DNA of 56,392 nucleotides from Burkholderiales bacterium (GCA_030833315.1 JAURHM010000014.1:1-56392); one strand, 5' to 3'. Positions 15,136 to 24,282 are shown, numbered from the stretch's first letter. Notes: generated by a model from the letters alone, not told the origin. Made by a program: numbers and translations.

Positions 15136-15650
15136 GGCCGGCTCCCGGACGACTCACCGAGGTAATCGACTCGGGCAGCGCCCAGTCCGGACGCGTCAGC
15201 ATGAGACCGGGCCTGTTCGCGTGTCGCCGCGTAACGGTCAAGCTGCTGGATCTGACTCCCGTCAAAACGCGCCTGATTCAGGTCTTCTTCATCCAGACCG
15301 CGGATGCCGATGGTGCTGGTGACACTGACCCGCTGACGCGGCCCGAACACACGCCCGAGTACGAATCCCGCACCTTCACCCGAGCCTGCAGCCGCCCCGA
15401 AACGGACGTTGAATGAATACAGCCAGCCCGTGGCGGAGCCCGAACGGATCTGCACCCAGGCGCCCTGCCTTGCCAGCGCATCGCCAGTACTGCCATTGGG
15501 CAAAGTGACTACCGCAGCGGAATCAATGAGTGGCTCGCTGCGCAGCACGCTTTCCCGCTCCAGGGTCACCGGCTCGGCATGGACCGCAAATCCTGCGCAC
15601 AGGCAGTACAGGGCCATGACACTGCAGCATCGTTTAGCTAGAAACAGCAT
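15132..15650 (-). CDS. Exported SH3-domain protein
   Basis: Protein of 172 residues with a signal peptide (MALYCLCAGFAVHA, after an 11-residue extension) and a bacterial SH3 domain at about residues 28-85: RSEPLIDSAAVVTLPNGS, then GAWVQIRSG and TGWLYSFNVRF. The C-terminal part is predicted helical and has no known domain. Bacterial SH3 domains bind peptidoglycan or act as targeting modules. It is translationally coupled to the M48 protease (ATGA), so it may be a partner or localiser of that protease. The second Met at codon 12 is an alternative start. Confidence 0.8.
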   Translation of the reverse strand: MLFLAKRCCSVMALYCLCAGFAVHAEPVTLERESVLRSEPLIDSAAVVTLPNGSTGDALARQGAWVQIRSGSATGWLYSFNVRFGAAAGSGEGAGFVLGRVFGPRQRVSVTSTIGIRGLDEEDLNQARFDGSQIQQLDRYAATREQARSHADASGLGAARVDYLGESSGSRP

Positions 15651-15721
15651 CGGGAACTCCGGCTCTACAAGCGGCCATTATAATCATCCAGCCTTTATAC
15701 CCTATTGAAATCCGGAACCCC

Positions 15722-16363
15722 ATGAACCCCGCCCGCCGTCGCGCCATTTACGAACGTTTTCGGTCCGCGAATCCCGAACCGCGCGGCGAACTGGAATTCG
15801 CCTCGCCGTTTGAACTGCTGATCGCGGTTATTCTTTCCGCGCAGGCCACCGACAAAAGCGTGAACCGGGCGACCAGGCCGCTCTACAAAAAAGCCAATAC
15901 ACCGCAGGCACTGCACAAACTGGGCGTCGCCGGACTCGAACCCTTCATCAAAAGCATCGGCCTCTACCGCACCAAGGCCAAAAACATCATCGCCACCTGC
16001 GACATCCTGCTGAAGAAGCACGGCGGCAAAGTGCCGCGCGACCGCGAAGCACTGGAAGCGCTGCCGGGGGTTGGCCGCAAAACCGCGAATGTGGTACTGA
16101 ACATCGCCTTCGGCGAACCAACCATCGCCGTCGATACGCATATTTTCCGCATCGCCAACCGGACCGGTCTGGCGCCGGGCAAGGACCCATTGGCCGTTGA
16201 ACAGAAGCTGCTGAAGTTCACACCGGACGAATTCAAACTGCACGCCCATCACTGGCTGATCCTGCACGGGCGCTATGTCTGTATCGCGCGCAATCCGCAC
16301 TGCGACGACTGCCTGATCCGCGATCTCTGCGAATTCCGCGGCAAAACGCCGGCGAAGTCGTAA
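15722..16363 (+). CDS. nth: Endonuclease III
   Basis: DNA glycosylase and AP lyase of base-excision repair that removes oxidised pyrimidines. The 213-residue protein has the helix-hairpin-helix LPGVGRKTANVV with the catalytic Lys (about K120), the catalytic Asp in AVDTHIFR (about D138), and the C-terminal [4Fe-4S] loop CIARNPHCDDCLIRDLC (C-x6-C-x2-C-x5-C). Length and spacing are canonical. It lies near the RnfB-like gene, a conserved association, though the protease and SH3 genes separate them. A strong bidirectional terminator follows at once. Confidence 0.98.
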   Translation: MNPARRRAIYERFRSANPEPRGELEFASPFELLIAVILSAQATDKSVNRATRPLYKKANTPQALHKLGVAGLEPFIKSIGLYRTKAKNIIATCDILLKKHGGKVPRDREALEALPGVGRKTANVVLNIAFGEPTIAVDTHIFRIANRTGLAPGKDPLAVEQKLLKFTPDEFKLHAHHWLILHGRYVCIARNPHCDDCLIRDLCEFRGKTPAKS

Positions 16364-16393
16364 AAAAACCGCGCCATCAGGACGCGGTTTTTT
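16363..16393. terminator. Bidirectional rho-independent terminator
   Basis: An 11-bp perfect stem, AAAAAACCGCG (16363-16373) with CGCGGTTTTTT (16383-16393), has a 9-nt loop. The A run on one side and T run on the other let it end both nth (plus) and the cytochrome genes (minus). It overlaps the end of the nth stop codon. Confidence 0.92.
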
Positions 16394-16411
16394 GCGATGG
16401 AAAAACGGCGG

Positions 16412-16735
16412 TCAGTATTTGACCACCAGACCCTGCTGCCGCGAGAAATAGGCGGCGAGATCTTCAATGTCACGCTTGGACAGATTGGCAGCCTGCGGCG
16501 CCATGATCGCGTTTTTGCGTTCACCCGCCTTGTAATCCGACAGGGCCTTGACCAGATAGTCGTGGTGCTGACCGGCGAGGCGCGGGAAATCCGGCGCAGC
16601 GCTGTTGCCGTCGGGTCCATGGCAGGCGGCACAGGCCTTGGCTTTTTCCTTGCCGGCAGCGGGATTCGCTGCGTTGGCAAAACCACAGGCGAGTACTGCG
16701 ACAGAACCGGCTGCCAGAATCATTTTCTTGATCAT
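16412..16735 (-). CDS. Small periplasmic cytochrome c
   Basis: Class I c-type cytochrome of 107 residues. A signal peptide (MIKKMILAAGSVAVLACGF, cleaved after ANA) precedes a single haem site, CAACHG, near residue 35. MAPQAANLS supplies the likely axial Met, and DIEDLAAYFS is the C-terminal helix of the family. It resembles half of a cytochrome c4 or a c553-type electron shuttle. It lies 9 bp after a paralogous cytochrome gene on the same strand, so the two are an operon formed by duplication. The likely role is electron transfer from the bc1 complex to an oxidase or reductase. Confidence 0.92.
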   Translation of the reverse strand: MIKKMILAAGSVAVLACGFANAANPAAGKEKAKACAACHGPDGNSAAPDFPRLAGQHHDYLVKALSDYKAGERKNAIMAPQAANLSKRDIEDLAAYFSRQQGLVVKY

Positions 16736-16744
16736 AATCGCCCC

Positions 16745-17083
16745 TTATTTCGCGGCAGCCTGCACGGCAGGCGCTGAGTAGTAAGCCGCAACATCGGCCA
16801 TGTCCTGTTCGCTGAGGCCGGCTGCAATGGCGCGCATCGACGGATGCGTACGGTCACCGTTCTTGTAACCCTGCAGCGCCTTGACGATGTAGGCCGCATG
16901 CTGGCCGCCGAGTTTCGGCACATTGTAGGTCACCGGAAAAGCCGTCTTGTAACCGGGGATGCCGTGGCAGCCGATGCACATCGAAACCTTGTCCTTGGCG
17001 GCGGCCGGCGCTGCGTCAGCGGCCTGCACCAGGCCGGGCGTCAGCACGGCCAGCCCGAAGGCAATTGCGGTTAACCGTTTCAT
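16745..17083 (-). CDS. Small periplasmic cytochrome c, paralogue
   Basis: Class I cytochrome c of 112 residues. The chosen start is the ATG at 17083, which has AAAGGAAAA upstream and gives a clean signal peptide (MKRLTAIAFGLAVLTPGLV, cut after QAA); an upstream extension lacks support. The haem site CIGCHG lies near residue 37, the probable axial Met in HPSMRAIAAGLS, and the final helix in DMADVAAYYS. It is first in a two-gene operon with the cytochrome at 16412-16735. KLGGQHAAYIVKALQGYK parallels RLAGQHHDYLVKALSDYK in the second, showing common origin. Confidence 0.92.
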   Translation of the reverse strand: MKRLTAIAFGLAVLTPGLVQAADAAPAAAKDKVSMCIGCHGIPGYKTAFPVTYNVPKLGGQHAAYIVKALQGYKNGDRTHPSMRAIAAGLSEQDMADVAAYYSAPAVQAAAK

Positions 17084-17225
17084 GAGGGCGATTTTCCTTT
17101 GAATTTGGGACCTTGCAGGGCGCAGATTATAGCCCAAAAGTTTCGCTGATTGACCAGCAAAATAAGCTGATTGTCTCTCGATGCGGCGATGCCTGATAAT
17201 CCATTAAGTCCTATCGGGAATCCCA

Positions 17226-19034
17226 TTGAAGTCACCATCCTTCTTCGCGGCGGAATTCAAGGCATTTGCAAGACGGTTTTTCCCGTTCCTGCAATGGTGG
17301 CCCCGCATCGACCGGGGAACCCTGCGCGCTGATACGATGGCCGGCCTGACCGGGGCTGTGGTCGTACTGCCACAGGGCGTGGCATTTGCCACCATTGCCG
17401 GCATGCCGCCCGAATACGGCCTGTATGCTGCGATGATTCCCGCAGTGATTGCCGCCCTCTTCGGTTCCAGCTGGCATCTGGTGTCCGGACCAACGACGGC
17501 GATCTCGATCGTCATCTATTCCACGATGAGCGGGCTGGCAGTCCCGGGAACGCCCGAATACATACGCCTCGTACTGGTGGTTACTTTTCTCACCGGAATA
17601 TTCCAGCTGGCGATGGGTCTTGCGCGAATGGGTGCCCTGGTCAACTTCATCTCGCATACCGTGGTGCTTGGCTTTACCGCCGGCGCGGGTCTGCTGATCA
17701 TCAGCACGCAGATCCAGCACTTTTTCGGTATTCCGATGCCGCGCGGCATTTCCTTTGCCGAAACCCTGCATCAAACCCTGCTCGGGCTGAATGCCATCAA
17801 CTGGTATGTGACTTCCGTCGGCATGATCACGCTGCTGGTCGGCCTTTTCATCAAACGCCGTTACCGCAAGCTGCCTTACATGATAGTTGCGATGATCGCG
17901 GGCAGCCTGTATGCCGCGCTGCTCGACTTGATTCCGCAACTGGAAGCCGGCGGGCAGATTGAAACCGTCAAAGCCCTATCCGGGATTTTCCCGCATTTCT
18001 CGGCGCCCGATCTGACCCTGGAGTCGATCCGCAAGACCGCATCCATCGCCGTAGCTATCACCCTTCTGGGACTCACCGAAGCAGTATCCATCGCGCGGGC
18101 CATCGCAGTGCGTTCCGAGCAGCGTATCGACGGCAACCAGGAATTCATCGGCCAGGGGCTGTCCAACCTTTTCGGCAGCTTCTTTTCCGCCTACGCCTCC
18201 AGCGGTTCATTCAACCGCAGCGGCGTCAATTACGAAGCCGGTGCGCGCACTCCGCTGGCCGCCGTGCTGTCGGCCGCCTTCCTGCTGATGATCGTACTGC
18301 TGGTGGCGCCGCTGGTGCAGTTCCTGCCGGTACCGACAATGGCCGGCATCCTGTTCATGGTGGCCTGGGGCCTGATCGACCTCAAACAGATCCGCGGCAT
18401 CATCCGCACCAGCGTACCCGAAAGCGTGGTGCTCGGCGTGACGCTGATAGCGACACTGTTTGTGCAACTGGAGTTCGCAATTTACGCCGGCATCCTGCTG
18501 TCGCTGATGCTTTACCTCAAGCGCACATCACACCCCGTCGTCCTCGACGTCAAACCCGATCCAGCGCCAGACAGCTATCACTACTCCGCCGACACCGGCC
18601 TGCCCGATTGCCCGCAGCTGAAGTGCCTGCGCATCAACGGCTCGGTATTTTTCGGTGCCGTCGACCACATCCAGCAGACCCTGCACGAAATCGGCGAACG
18701 CACGCCGCAGAAACATGTGCTGATTGCTGCCAGCGGCATCAATTTTGTCGATATCGCCGGCGCGGAACTGTTTGTGCATGAAGCCAAGCGCCGCAAACGC
18801 CTTGGCGGCGGTCTTTACTTCTACCGGCTCAAGGATGAAGTCATCCGCCTGCTCAACCGCAGCGGCCATATCGACGCCATCGGCCGCGATCACCTGTTTC
18901 CGGTAAAAGCCCGTGCATTGGAGGCGATTTACCCGAAGTTTGATATGGCTACCTGTCGCGACTGCAAGTTGCGCATTTTCCGCGAATGCCGCGACAGACT
19001 GCCTGACGGGACGAGGCGAAGCGACGCCGGGTGA
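17226..19034 (+). CDS. SulP-family anion transporter with STAS domain
   Basis: Inner-membrane SLC26/SulP permease of 602 residues, probably for sulfate, bicarbonate or a dicarboxylate. The transport domain (about residues 30-430) has the family signature around GLYAAMIPAVIAALFGSSWH and many hydrophobic helices. The cytoplasmic STAS domain spans about 470-570 (LRINGSVFFGAVDHI, NFVDIAGAELF). A C-terminal extension carries a cysteine cluster, C-x2-C-x6-C (ATCRDCKLRIFREC). The start is TTG with GGGA upstream; the next Met lies at codon 39, inside the first helix region. No ligand can be deduced. Confidence 0.9.
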   Translation: MKSPSFFAAEFKAFARRFFPFLQWWPRIDRGTLRADTMAGLTGAVVVLPQGVAFATIAGMPPEYGLYAAMIPAVIAALFGSSWHLVSGPTTAISIVIYSTMSGLAVPGTPEYIRLVLVVTFLTGIFQLAMGLARMGALVNFISHTVVLGFTAGAGLLIISTQIQHFFGIPMPRGISFAETLHQTLLGLNAINWYVTSVGMITLLVGLFIKRRYRKLPYMIVAMIAGSLYAALLDLIPQLEAGGQIETVKALSGIFPHFSAPDLTLESIRKTASIAVAITLLGLTEAVSIARAIAVRSEQRIDGNQEFIGQGLSNLFGSFFSAYASSGSFNRSGVNYEAGARTPLAAVLSAAFLLMIVLLVAPLVQFLPVPTMAGILFMVAWGLIDLKQIRGIIRTSVPESVVLGVTLIATLFVQLEFAIYAGILLSLMLYLKRTSHPVVLDVKPDPAPDSYHYSADTGLPDCPQLKCLRINGSVFFGAVDHIQQTLHEIGERTPQKHVLIAASGINFVDIAGAELFVHEAKRRKRLGGGLYFYRLKDEVIRLLNRSGHIDAIGRDHLFPVKARALEAIYPKFDMATCRDCKLRIFRECRDRLPDGTRRSDAG

Positions 19035-19064
19035 AGCCGGAGCGGATACCGGTTCAGTTCCCGG

Positions 19065-19508
19065 TCAGCGGACCACAATCACCGGCCGCGTACAACGCGT
19101 CAGCACTTCCATGGTTTCACTGCCGAGCAGCGCCGCGGTCAGCCCCTTGCGGCCGCGCGAAGGCATGACGATGGCATCACAGTTGCGTGAACGCGCGGTT
19201 GCGATGATTTCCTTGTACGGCCGGTCGGCAACCGCGAGGCGCGTACTGCAGGGAACGCTGGATTTTGCCGCCTGCACCTCCGCCCTTTCGATATAGGCTT
19301 TGGCGCTGTCGCGGGCGGTACTCTCGTAGTTGTCCATCCACGCAGGCTCCGGCACATAGCCCTCGGCAAAAATCATCGGGTCCAGGCGGGGCAGCACATA
19401 GAGCAGGGTGATGCGTCCGCCGGCCATTTTGGCGAGTTTGATGCCGGTAACCAGGGCCTTGCGCGACAGCTTGGAGCCGTCGGTATAAATCAGCACGTGC
19501 TTGAACAT
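19065..19508 (-). CDS. Universal stress protein
   Basis: UspA-family protein of 147 residues (MFKHVLIYTDGSKLSRKAL). The ATP-loop pattern SRGRKGLTAALLGSETMEVL and the last strand RPVIVVR are present. It has the same length as the Usp at 4992-5435 but is clearly diverged from it. The ATG has a strong GAGGAGG ribosome site. It converges on the SulP gene with 30 bp between the stops and no clear terminator. No FNR box is visible upstream, so its control differs from that of the other copy. Confidence 0.9.
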   Translation of the reverse strand: MFKHVLIYTDGSKLSRKALVTGIKLAKMAGGRITLLYVLPRLDPMIFAEGYVPEPAWMDNYESTARDSAKAYIERAEVQAAKSSVPCSTRLAVADRPYKEIIATARSRNCDAIVMPSRGRKGLTAALLGSETMEVLTRCTRPVIVVR

Positions 19509-19641
19509 GCGAGCCTCCTCTTTCGTCCGATGCCGTTATCTCGATGGCTGCAGATCTCGTTGGCTACAGAAACAGATTAACACGCACCCCCGCGATATGC
19601 ACGAGCGCGCTTATAATGCGCCTCACTTCAGGATTTTCCCA

Positions 19642-20196
19642 ATGGCTAACCGGCTTTCAAAAATTGTGACCCGCACCGGCGATGACGGCAGCACCGGACT
19701 GTCATCCGGCGAGCGTATCGCCAAGGATCAGCCTCGTGTCGCCGCCATGGGCGACGTCGATGAGCTGAACAGCAATATCGGCCTGCTGCTCACCGAGACG
19801 CTGCCGGACGCGGTTCGCGAAGCACTGGTCAGCATACAGCACGACCTGTTCGATCTCGGCGGCGAACTGAGTCTGCCGGGCCACACTCTGGTCAGCGAAG
19901 CCCACCTCACCCGCATCGACGGCCTGATCGAGCAGTTCAATGTCGATCTGCCGCCGCTGCGCGAATTCATCCTCCCCGGCGGCTGCCGCGCAGCAGCACT
20001 GGCGCATGTGGCGCGTACGGTGTGCCGGCGCGCTGAACGCACGCTGGTCGGCCTGCGGCAAAGCGAAAATCTGCATACCCTGCCGGTGCAATACCTGAAC
20101 CGGCTGTCCGATCTGCTGTTTGTACTGGCGCGCGTACTCAACCGCACCGGCGGCGGCAGTGATGTGCAATGGCAGCAGGGCCGGAAAGCGGGCTGA
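19642..20196 (+). CDS. Cob(I)alamin adenosyltransferase, PduO type
   Basis: ATP:corrinoid adenosyltransferase of 184 residues that makes adenosylcobalamin from cob(I)alamin. The start region KIVTRTGDDGSTGLSSG is the ATP-binding N-terminus of the PduO family. VDELNSNIGLL and the later RTVCRRAER and NRLSDLLFVLAR segments complete the trimer-forming helical bundle. The ATG at 19642 follows TTCAGGATTTTCCC; an open upstream extension has no similarity. It converges on a BtuF-like binding protein, so two cobalamin functions sit together, although no riboswitch or cobalamin biosynthesis genes are visible. Confidence 0.93.
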   Translation: MANRLSKIVTRTGDDGSTGLSSGERIAKDQPRVAAMGDVDELNSNIGLLLTETLPDAVREALVSIQHDLFDLGGELSLPGHTLVSEAHLTRIDGLIEQFNVDLPPLREFILPGGCRAAALAHVARTVCRRAERTLVGLRQSENLHTLPVQYLNRLSDLLFVLARVLNRTGGGSDVQWQQGRKAG

Positions 20197-20214
20197 ACGT
20201 CTGCGGCAAAAGCC

Positions 20215-21117
20215 TCAGTGCCGCGCGGTCCGCACCGCGTCAAGATGGGCGCACAACCGGCGCGCCCCCTCCAGAATGCGCGGCGTCGGCCGCTGCATCA
20301 GATCAGCTGGCAGATGGCGCGCGGTCCAGCCGTTAAACGGCGGCGGCAAGGCCGCCCAGCGTGCGGCAAAAGCAGCCGGGGTATCCGCGGAACTGCCGCC
20401 GAGGACGATATCGGGTCGCACCGAGAGCAGCGCCTCGCGTGACACTTCCGGCGTCAGTGCCTGCAGTCCGGCGAAGACATTGACGCCGCCGCACAGCGTG
20501 ATGATTTCGCTGATCAGGTGCGCATTGTTGACAGTCATCAGCGGCCGGTCCCAGATTTCATAAAACACCCGTACCCGCGCGCCCTCATGCCGTCGTGCGC
20601 GAAGAACCCGCAGATCGGCATCAAACGCCGCCCGCGCTGCAGCACCGGCCGCAGCCGTGCCGGCGAACTGCGCAATCGCCGTGATGTTGCGCGCGATGTC
20701 ATCCAGCCCTGAGGCGCCTGCCACAAACACCGGCAACCCGGCACGTTCCAGACGCGCAATCGCATCCGGCGGGGTGCCGCCCTGCCAGGCCAGCACCAGA
20801 TCGGCACGCAGCACGAGCATACGCTCGAGATCGAACTGCACGGCATCGCTGACCACCGGCAACCGGCGTGCCGCGGGCGGGTAATCGCTGAAACGGGCGA
20901 CACCGACGAGCCGTTCACCCGCGCCGGCGGCAAAAACCAGTTCGGTCAGATTAGGTGCCAGCGTGACGATACGTTGAGCAGGCTGCATCAGTTGCAGCGC
21001 AGTGCCGCGGGCATCAATGGCCTGGACGGGATCAGCCTGCGCGGGAGTCGCGAATGGAAAAAGCAGCAAGGCAACAGCAGCGATGCGGCGGATGGCCGGG
21101 ATCACGGAACACGTCAT
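20215..21117 (-). CDS. Cobalamin-type ABC transporter binding protein, BtuF-like
   Basis: Periplasmic substrate-binding protein of 300 residues from the BtuF/FecB class. A signal peptide covers about residues 1-28 (VALLLFPFATPAQA). The two Rossmann-like lobes are joined by the long helix typical of the class. RIVTLAPNLTELVFAAGAG and FSDYPPAARRLPVVSD are typical BtuF segments, and GGVNVFAGL and VSREALLSVRPDIVLGG are from the second lobe. The permease and ATPase are not in the window. Vitamin B12 is favoured by similarity and by the convergent adenosyltransferase, but a related chelate is possible. It follows the cyclic-nucleotide-binding gene by 25 bp. Confidence 0.86.
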   Translation of the reverse strand: MTCSVIPAIRRIAAVALLLFPFATPAQADPVQAIDARGTALQLMQPAQRIVTLAPNLTELVFAAGAGERLVGVARFSDYPPAARRLPVVSDAVQFDLERMLVLRADLVLAWQGGTPPDAIARLERAGLPVFVAGASGLDDIARNITAIAQFAGTAAAGAAARAAFDADLRVLRARRHEGARVRVFYEIWDRPLMTVNNAHLISEIITLCGGVNVFAGLQALTPEVSREALLSVRPDIVLGGSSADTPAAFAARWAALPPPFNGWTARHLPADLMQRPTPRILEGARRLCAHLDAVRTARH

Positions 21118-21142
21118 GAACTGCGGGGAATGCGGCGGGAAA

Positions 21143-21682
21143 CTAGCGGACTTCGTCCATCATCCGCAGCATGCGCGCGCTGGTCTGACGCAGACGCAGC
21201 GACAGCATGGTCACCATCTTCACCAGAATTTTGGAACCAAGACTGGGATGGTCGAGGATGATTTTCGCCATACTGTCGCGGAACAGCACGGCAAAGCTGG
21301 TCGGCTGTGAAGCCATGCAGGTGGCGAAACGCGGCTCGCCGTCGATCATCGACATTTCCCCCAGCGTCATGCCGGGGCCGGCGCTGGTCATGTGCTGCTG
21401 TTCGGCACGATGGTTTTTTTTCAGGATATCGATTTCGCCGTCGATGATCAGCACCATGAAGTCGCCCTCGTCGCCCTCGCGGATGAGGATTTCGCCGGGC
21501 TGGGCGCGATACACCTCCATATAACCGGCGAGCGTGGAGATGTCTTCCTTGGAGAACTCGGTGAAAAACTGCGACTTGCCCACGAGTCCGAAAATTTCAC
21601 TTGCAACAACCGTGCCCTCCCCAACGCGCTCGAGCTTGTCGAGGTTACCGCGGTCGGTTGCCGTAAAGTTTTCTTCGCTCAT
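21143..21682 (-). CDS. Cyclic-nucleotide-binding-domain protein without DNA-binding domain
   Basis: Stand-alone cNMP-binding (Crp-like) sensor of 179 residues. The beta-roll spans about residues 38-150 with FTEFSKEDISTLAGYMEVYR, GEILIREGDEGDFMVLIIDG and the phosphate-binding cassette region GMTLGEMSMIDGEPRFATC, which keeps the Gly, Glu and Arg pattern of nucleotide binders. No helix-turn-helix follows; the last 25 residues form one helix, so it may act by protein-protein contact. It is 20 bp downstream of aroG and 25 bp upstream of btuF on the same strand. A class III cyclase at 32220 could provide a ligand. Confidence 0.85.
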   Translation of the reverse strand: MSEENFTATDRGNLDKLERVGEGTVVASEIFGLVGKSQFFTEFSKEDISTLAGYMEVYRAQPGEILIREGDEGDFMVLIIDGEIDILKKNHRAEQQHMTSAGPGMTLGEMSMIDGEPRFATCMASQPTSFAVLFRDSMAKIILDHPSLGSKILVKMVTMLSLRLRQTSARMLRMMDEVR

Positions 21683-21702
21683 ATCACCTTGTGAAGTTCC
21701 GG

Positions 21703-22773
21703 CTAGTCCTTGGCCACAGCCTTGAGCCGGCGCTTGCGGACCCCTTCCGCCAGCGCTTCCAGCACGCCACGGCTTTCATCCCAGCCGATGCAGCCGTCGG
21801 TGATGCTGACGCCGTAAACCAGCGGTTTGCCGGGCAGCAAATCCTGACGGCCGGCCTTGAGGTGGCTTTCCACCATCACGCCGAAAATGCGGTCATCGCC
21901 GCTGGCGACCTGATGGGCGACATCCTGTGCGACATCCACCTGTTTTTCCGGTTTCTTGCTGCTGTTGCTGTGGCTGAAATCGATCATGATCCGCGCCGGT
22001 ATGCCGGCTTCGGCAAGGCTGCGTCCGGTGGCATCCACGCTGGCCGCATCGTAGTTCGGCGCCTTGCCGCCGCGCAGGATCACGTGGCAGTCCTCGTTGC
22101 CGGTCGTTGACACGATGGCCGAAGTACCGGCCTTGGTCACAGACAGGAAATGATGCGGCGCCTGCGCGGCGCGGATCGCGTCAATGGCGATCTTGATATT
22201 GCCGTCGGTGCCGTTCTTGAAACCGACCGGGCAGGACAGTCCCGAAGCCAGTTCACGGTGGATCTGCGATTCAGTCGTGCGCGCACCGATGGCGCCCCAG
22301 GACACCAGATCGGCGATGTATTGCGGCGTAATCATGTCGAGGAATTCGCAACCGACCGGCATGCCGCTTTCGTTCAGTTCCAGCAGCAGTTCACGGGCAA
22401 TTTTCAAACCCTCGTTGATGCGGAAGCTGCCGTCGAGGTTGGGATCATTGATCAGCCCTTTCCAGCCTACCGTGGTGCGCGGTTTTTCGAAATACACGCG
22501 CATCACCACCAGCAGGTCGGCGGCATGTTTCTTTTTCGCTTCGAGCAGTTTGCCGGCGTATTCCTTGGCTGCCTTGACGTCGTGAACCGAGCACGGCCCC
22601 ATGATCACCAGCATGCGGTCATCCGCGCCGTGGATGATGCGATGGATGTCCTGGCGGGCTTCGAACGTGGTGTCCGCCGCTTTTTCACTCAACGGGAATT
22701 CGCGCAACAGGTGGGTCGGCGGCGCCAGTTCCTTGATTTCCTTGATCCGCAGATCATCAGTACGGTGCAGCAT
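21703..22773 (-). CDS. aroG: DAHP synthase, class I (AroG type)
   Basis: 3-deoxy-D-arabino-heptulosonate-7-phosphate synthase, which joins phosphoenolpyruvate and erythrose 4-phosphate in the first shikimate step. The product has 356 residues from the ATG at 22773; AAGGA is spaced correctly for this ATG, and a GTG one codon upstream is too close to it. Family motifs: MGPCSVHD, MRVYFEKPRTTVGWKGL, GARTTESQIHRELASGLSCPVGFKNGT in part, and MIDFSHSNSSKKPE. The metal ligands Cys, His, Glu and Asp are present. A -10 box (TATAAT) lies 32-37 bp upstream. Feedback specificity (Phe or Tyr) cannot be read from the sequence. Confidence 0.96.
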   Translation of the reverse strand: MLHRTDDLRIKEIKELAPPTHLLREFPLSEKAADTTFEARQDIHRIIHGADDRMLVIMGPCSVHDVKAAKEYAGKLLEAKKKHAADLLVVMRVYFEKPRTTVGWKGLINDPNLDGSFRINEGLKIARELLLELNESGMPVGCEFLDMITPQYIADLVSWGAIGARTTESQIHRELASGLSCPVGFKNGTDGNIKIAIDAIRAAQAPHHFLSVTKAGTSAIVSTTGNEDCHVILRGGKAPNYDAASVDATGRSLAEAGIPARIMIDFSHSNSSKKPEKQVDVAQDVAHQVASGDDRIFGVMVESHLKAGRQDLLPGKPLVYGVSITDGCIGWDESRGVLEALAEGVRKRRLKAVAKD

Positions 22774-22804
22774 CACTATCCTTAACTTTCCATATAATCA
22801 ATGC

Positions 22805-22810
22805 ATTATA
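22805..22810 (-). promoter_or_regulatory. -10 element of the aroG promoter
   Basis: TATAAT on the minus strand, a perfect sigma-70 -10 hexamer, 32 bp upstream of the aroG ATG. The matching -35 region is poor, so an activator may be involved. Confidence 0.5.
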
Positions 22811-22839
22811 AACGAATCCTGACATTCACTGCAGTGTCG

Positions 22840-24282
22840 CTAGAGGGTGCCGCCAACCGTCAATCCGTCGATGCGCAGAGTCGGCTGGCCAACACCAACC
22901 GGCACGCTCTGGCCTTCCTTGCCGCAGGTGCCGACCCCCGGGTCCAGACGCATGTCATTGCCGATCATCGACACCCGGGTCAGCGCATCCGGGCCATTGC
23001 CGATCAGCGTGGCGCCCTTGACCGGATAGGTCAGCTTTCCGTTTTCGATCATGAAAGCCTCGGAGGCCGAAAACACGAACTTGCCGCTGGTGATATCGAC
23101 CTGACCGCCGCCGAAATTCACCGCATAAAGGCCGCGATCCACTGAAGCGATAATTTCGGCCGGATCCTTGTCACCGTTGAGCATATAGGTGTTGGTCATG
23201 CGCGGCATCGGCACATGCGCATAGGATTCGCGGCGACCGTTACCGGTCGGTGCAACACCCATCAGCCGCGCATTCAGTGAATCCTGAATATAACCGCGCA
23301 GCACGCCGTCTTCAATCAGCACGTTGTGCTGCGTCGGGTTGCCTTCGTCATCGACGTTGAGCGAACCGCGACGTTGCGCGATGGTGCCGTCATCCACCAC
23401 CGTGACACCGGGAGCCGCAACGCGCTCACCGACACGGCCGCTGAACGCCGAAGTGCCCTTGCGGTTGAAATCACCCTCGAGGCCGTGACCCACGGCTTCA
23501 TGCAGCAGAATGCCGGGCCAGCCCGGTCCGAGCACCACAGTCATCGTGCCTGCCGGCGCCGGACGCGCCTCCAGATTGGTCAGCGCCTGATGCACGGCTT
23601 TCTGCGCGTAATCGTTGAGTACGTCTTCAGTGAAATGACCGTAATCAAAACGGCCGCCGCCACCGGCGCTGCCCTGCTCGCGCCGGCCATCGGCCTCAAC
23701 AATGACCTGCAACGACAGTCGCACCAGCGGCCGCACGTCGGCGGCCTGCATGCCATCGCTGCGCGCCACCATTACCACTTCGTATTCACCGGCCAGCGCC
23801 GCCATCACCTGTGTAACCCGCGGGTCGATACGCCGCGCGATGCGCTCCAGCCTTTCCAGCAAGGCGACTTTTTCCGGCGCACCAAGACTTGCCAGCGGAT
23901 CCTGCGGCGCATACAACGTGCGCAACTCGCCCTTGCGGACAATTCCCGTGAGACCTTCACCGCCCTGGCGTGCAATCGCACGAGTCGCCTGCGCCGCAGA
24001 CTGCAACGCGTCAAAACTGATGTCGTCGGAATAGGCGAAGGCAGTTTTTTCGCCGCTGACCGCACGCACGCCAACACCCTGGTCAATATTGAAGCTGCCG
24101 GATTTAACGATGCCCTCTTCGAGGCTCCACGACTCACTGCGCGAATACTGGAAATAGAGGTCCGCGTAGTCGACACGGTGGGCAAGCATCTGCCCGAACA
24201 CCGCCTGCAGACGCCCCTCATCCAGCGCATGGGGGGCCAGCAGCGTCGCGCTGGCGGTTTCAAAAATATTCGCGGATTTCAT
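22840..24282 (-). CDS. tldD: Metalloprotease TldD
   Basis: TldD subunit of the TldD/TldE zinc protease, which degrades unfolded peptides and matures microcins or processes CcdA. The product has 480 residues, the usual length. The zinc motif is [12 protein letters not shown] (H-E-x3-H) near residue 262. The third ligand, a Cys, lies in [10 protein letters not shown] near the C-terminus. The partner TldE/PmbA is not in the window. The gene follows the nitrilase gene by 34 bp, and the gap consists almost entirely of an AT-rich element related to those at 11309, 37456 and 40918. Confidence 0.96.
   Translation of the reverse strand: MKSANIFETASATLLAPHALDEGRLQAVFGQMLAHRVDYADLYFQYSRSESWSLEEGIVKSGSFNIDQGVGVRAVSGEKTAFAYSDDISFDALQSAAQATRAIARQGGEGLTGIVRKGELRTLYAPQDPLASLGAPEKVALLERLERIARRIDPRVTQVMAALAGEYEVVMVARSDGMQAADVRPLVRLSLQVIVEADGRREQGSAGGGGRFDYGHFTEDVLNDYAQKAVHQALTNLEARPAPAGTMTVVLGPGWPGILLHEAVGHGLEGDFNRKGTSAFSGRVGERVAAPGVTVVDDGTIAQRRGSLNVDDEGNPTQHNVLIEDGVLRGYIQDSLNARLMGVAPTGNGRRESYAHVPMPRMTNTYMLNGDKDPAEIIASVDRGLYAVNFGGGQVDITSGKFVFSASEAFMIENGKLTYPVKGATLIGNGPDALTRVSMIGNDMRLDPGVGTCGKEGQSVPVGVGQPTLRIDGLTVGGTL

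Noticed and set aside
21118-21142. Cobalamin riboswitch before the BtuF-like gene
   Set aside because: The gap is only 25 bp and the upstream genes leave no room for a riboswitch; none of its conserved boxes was seen.
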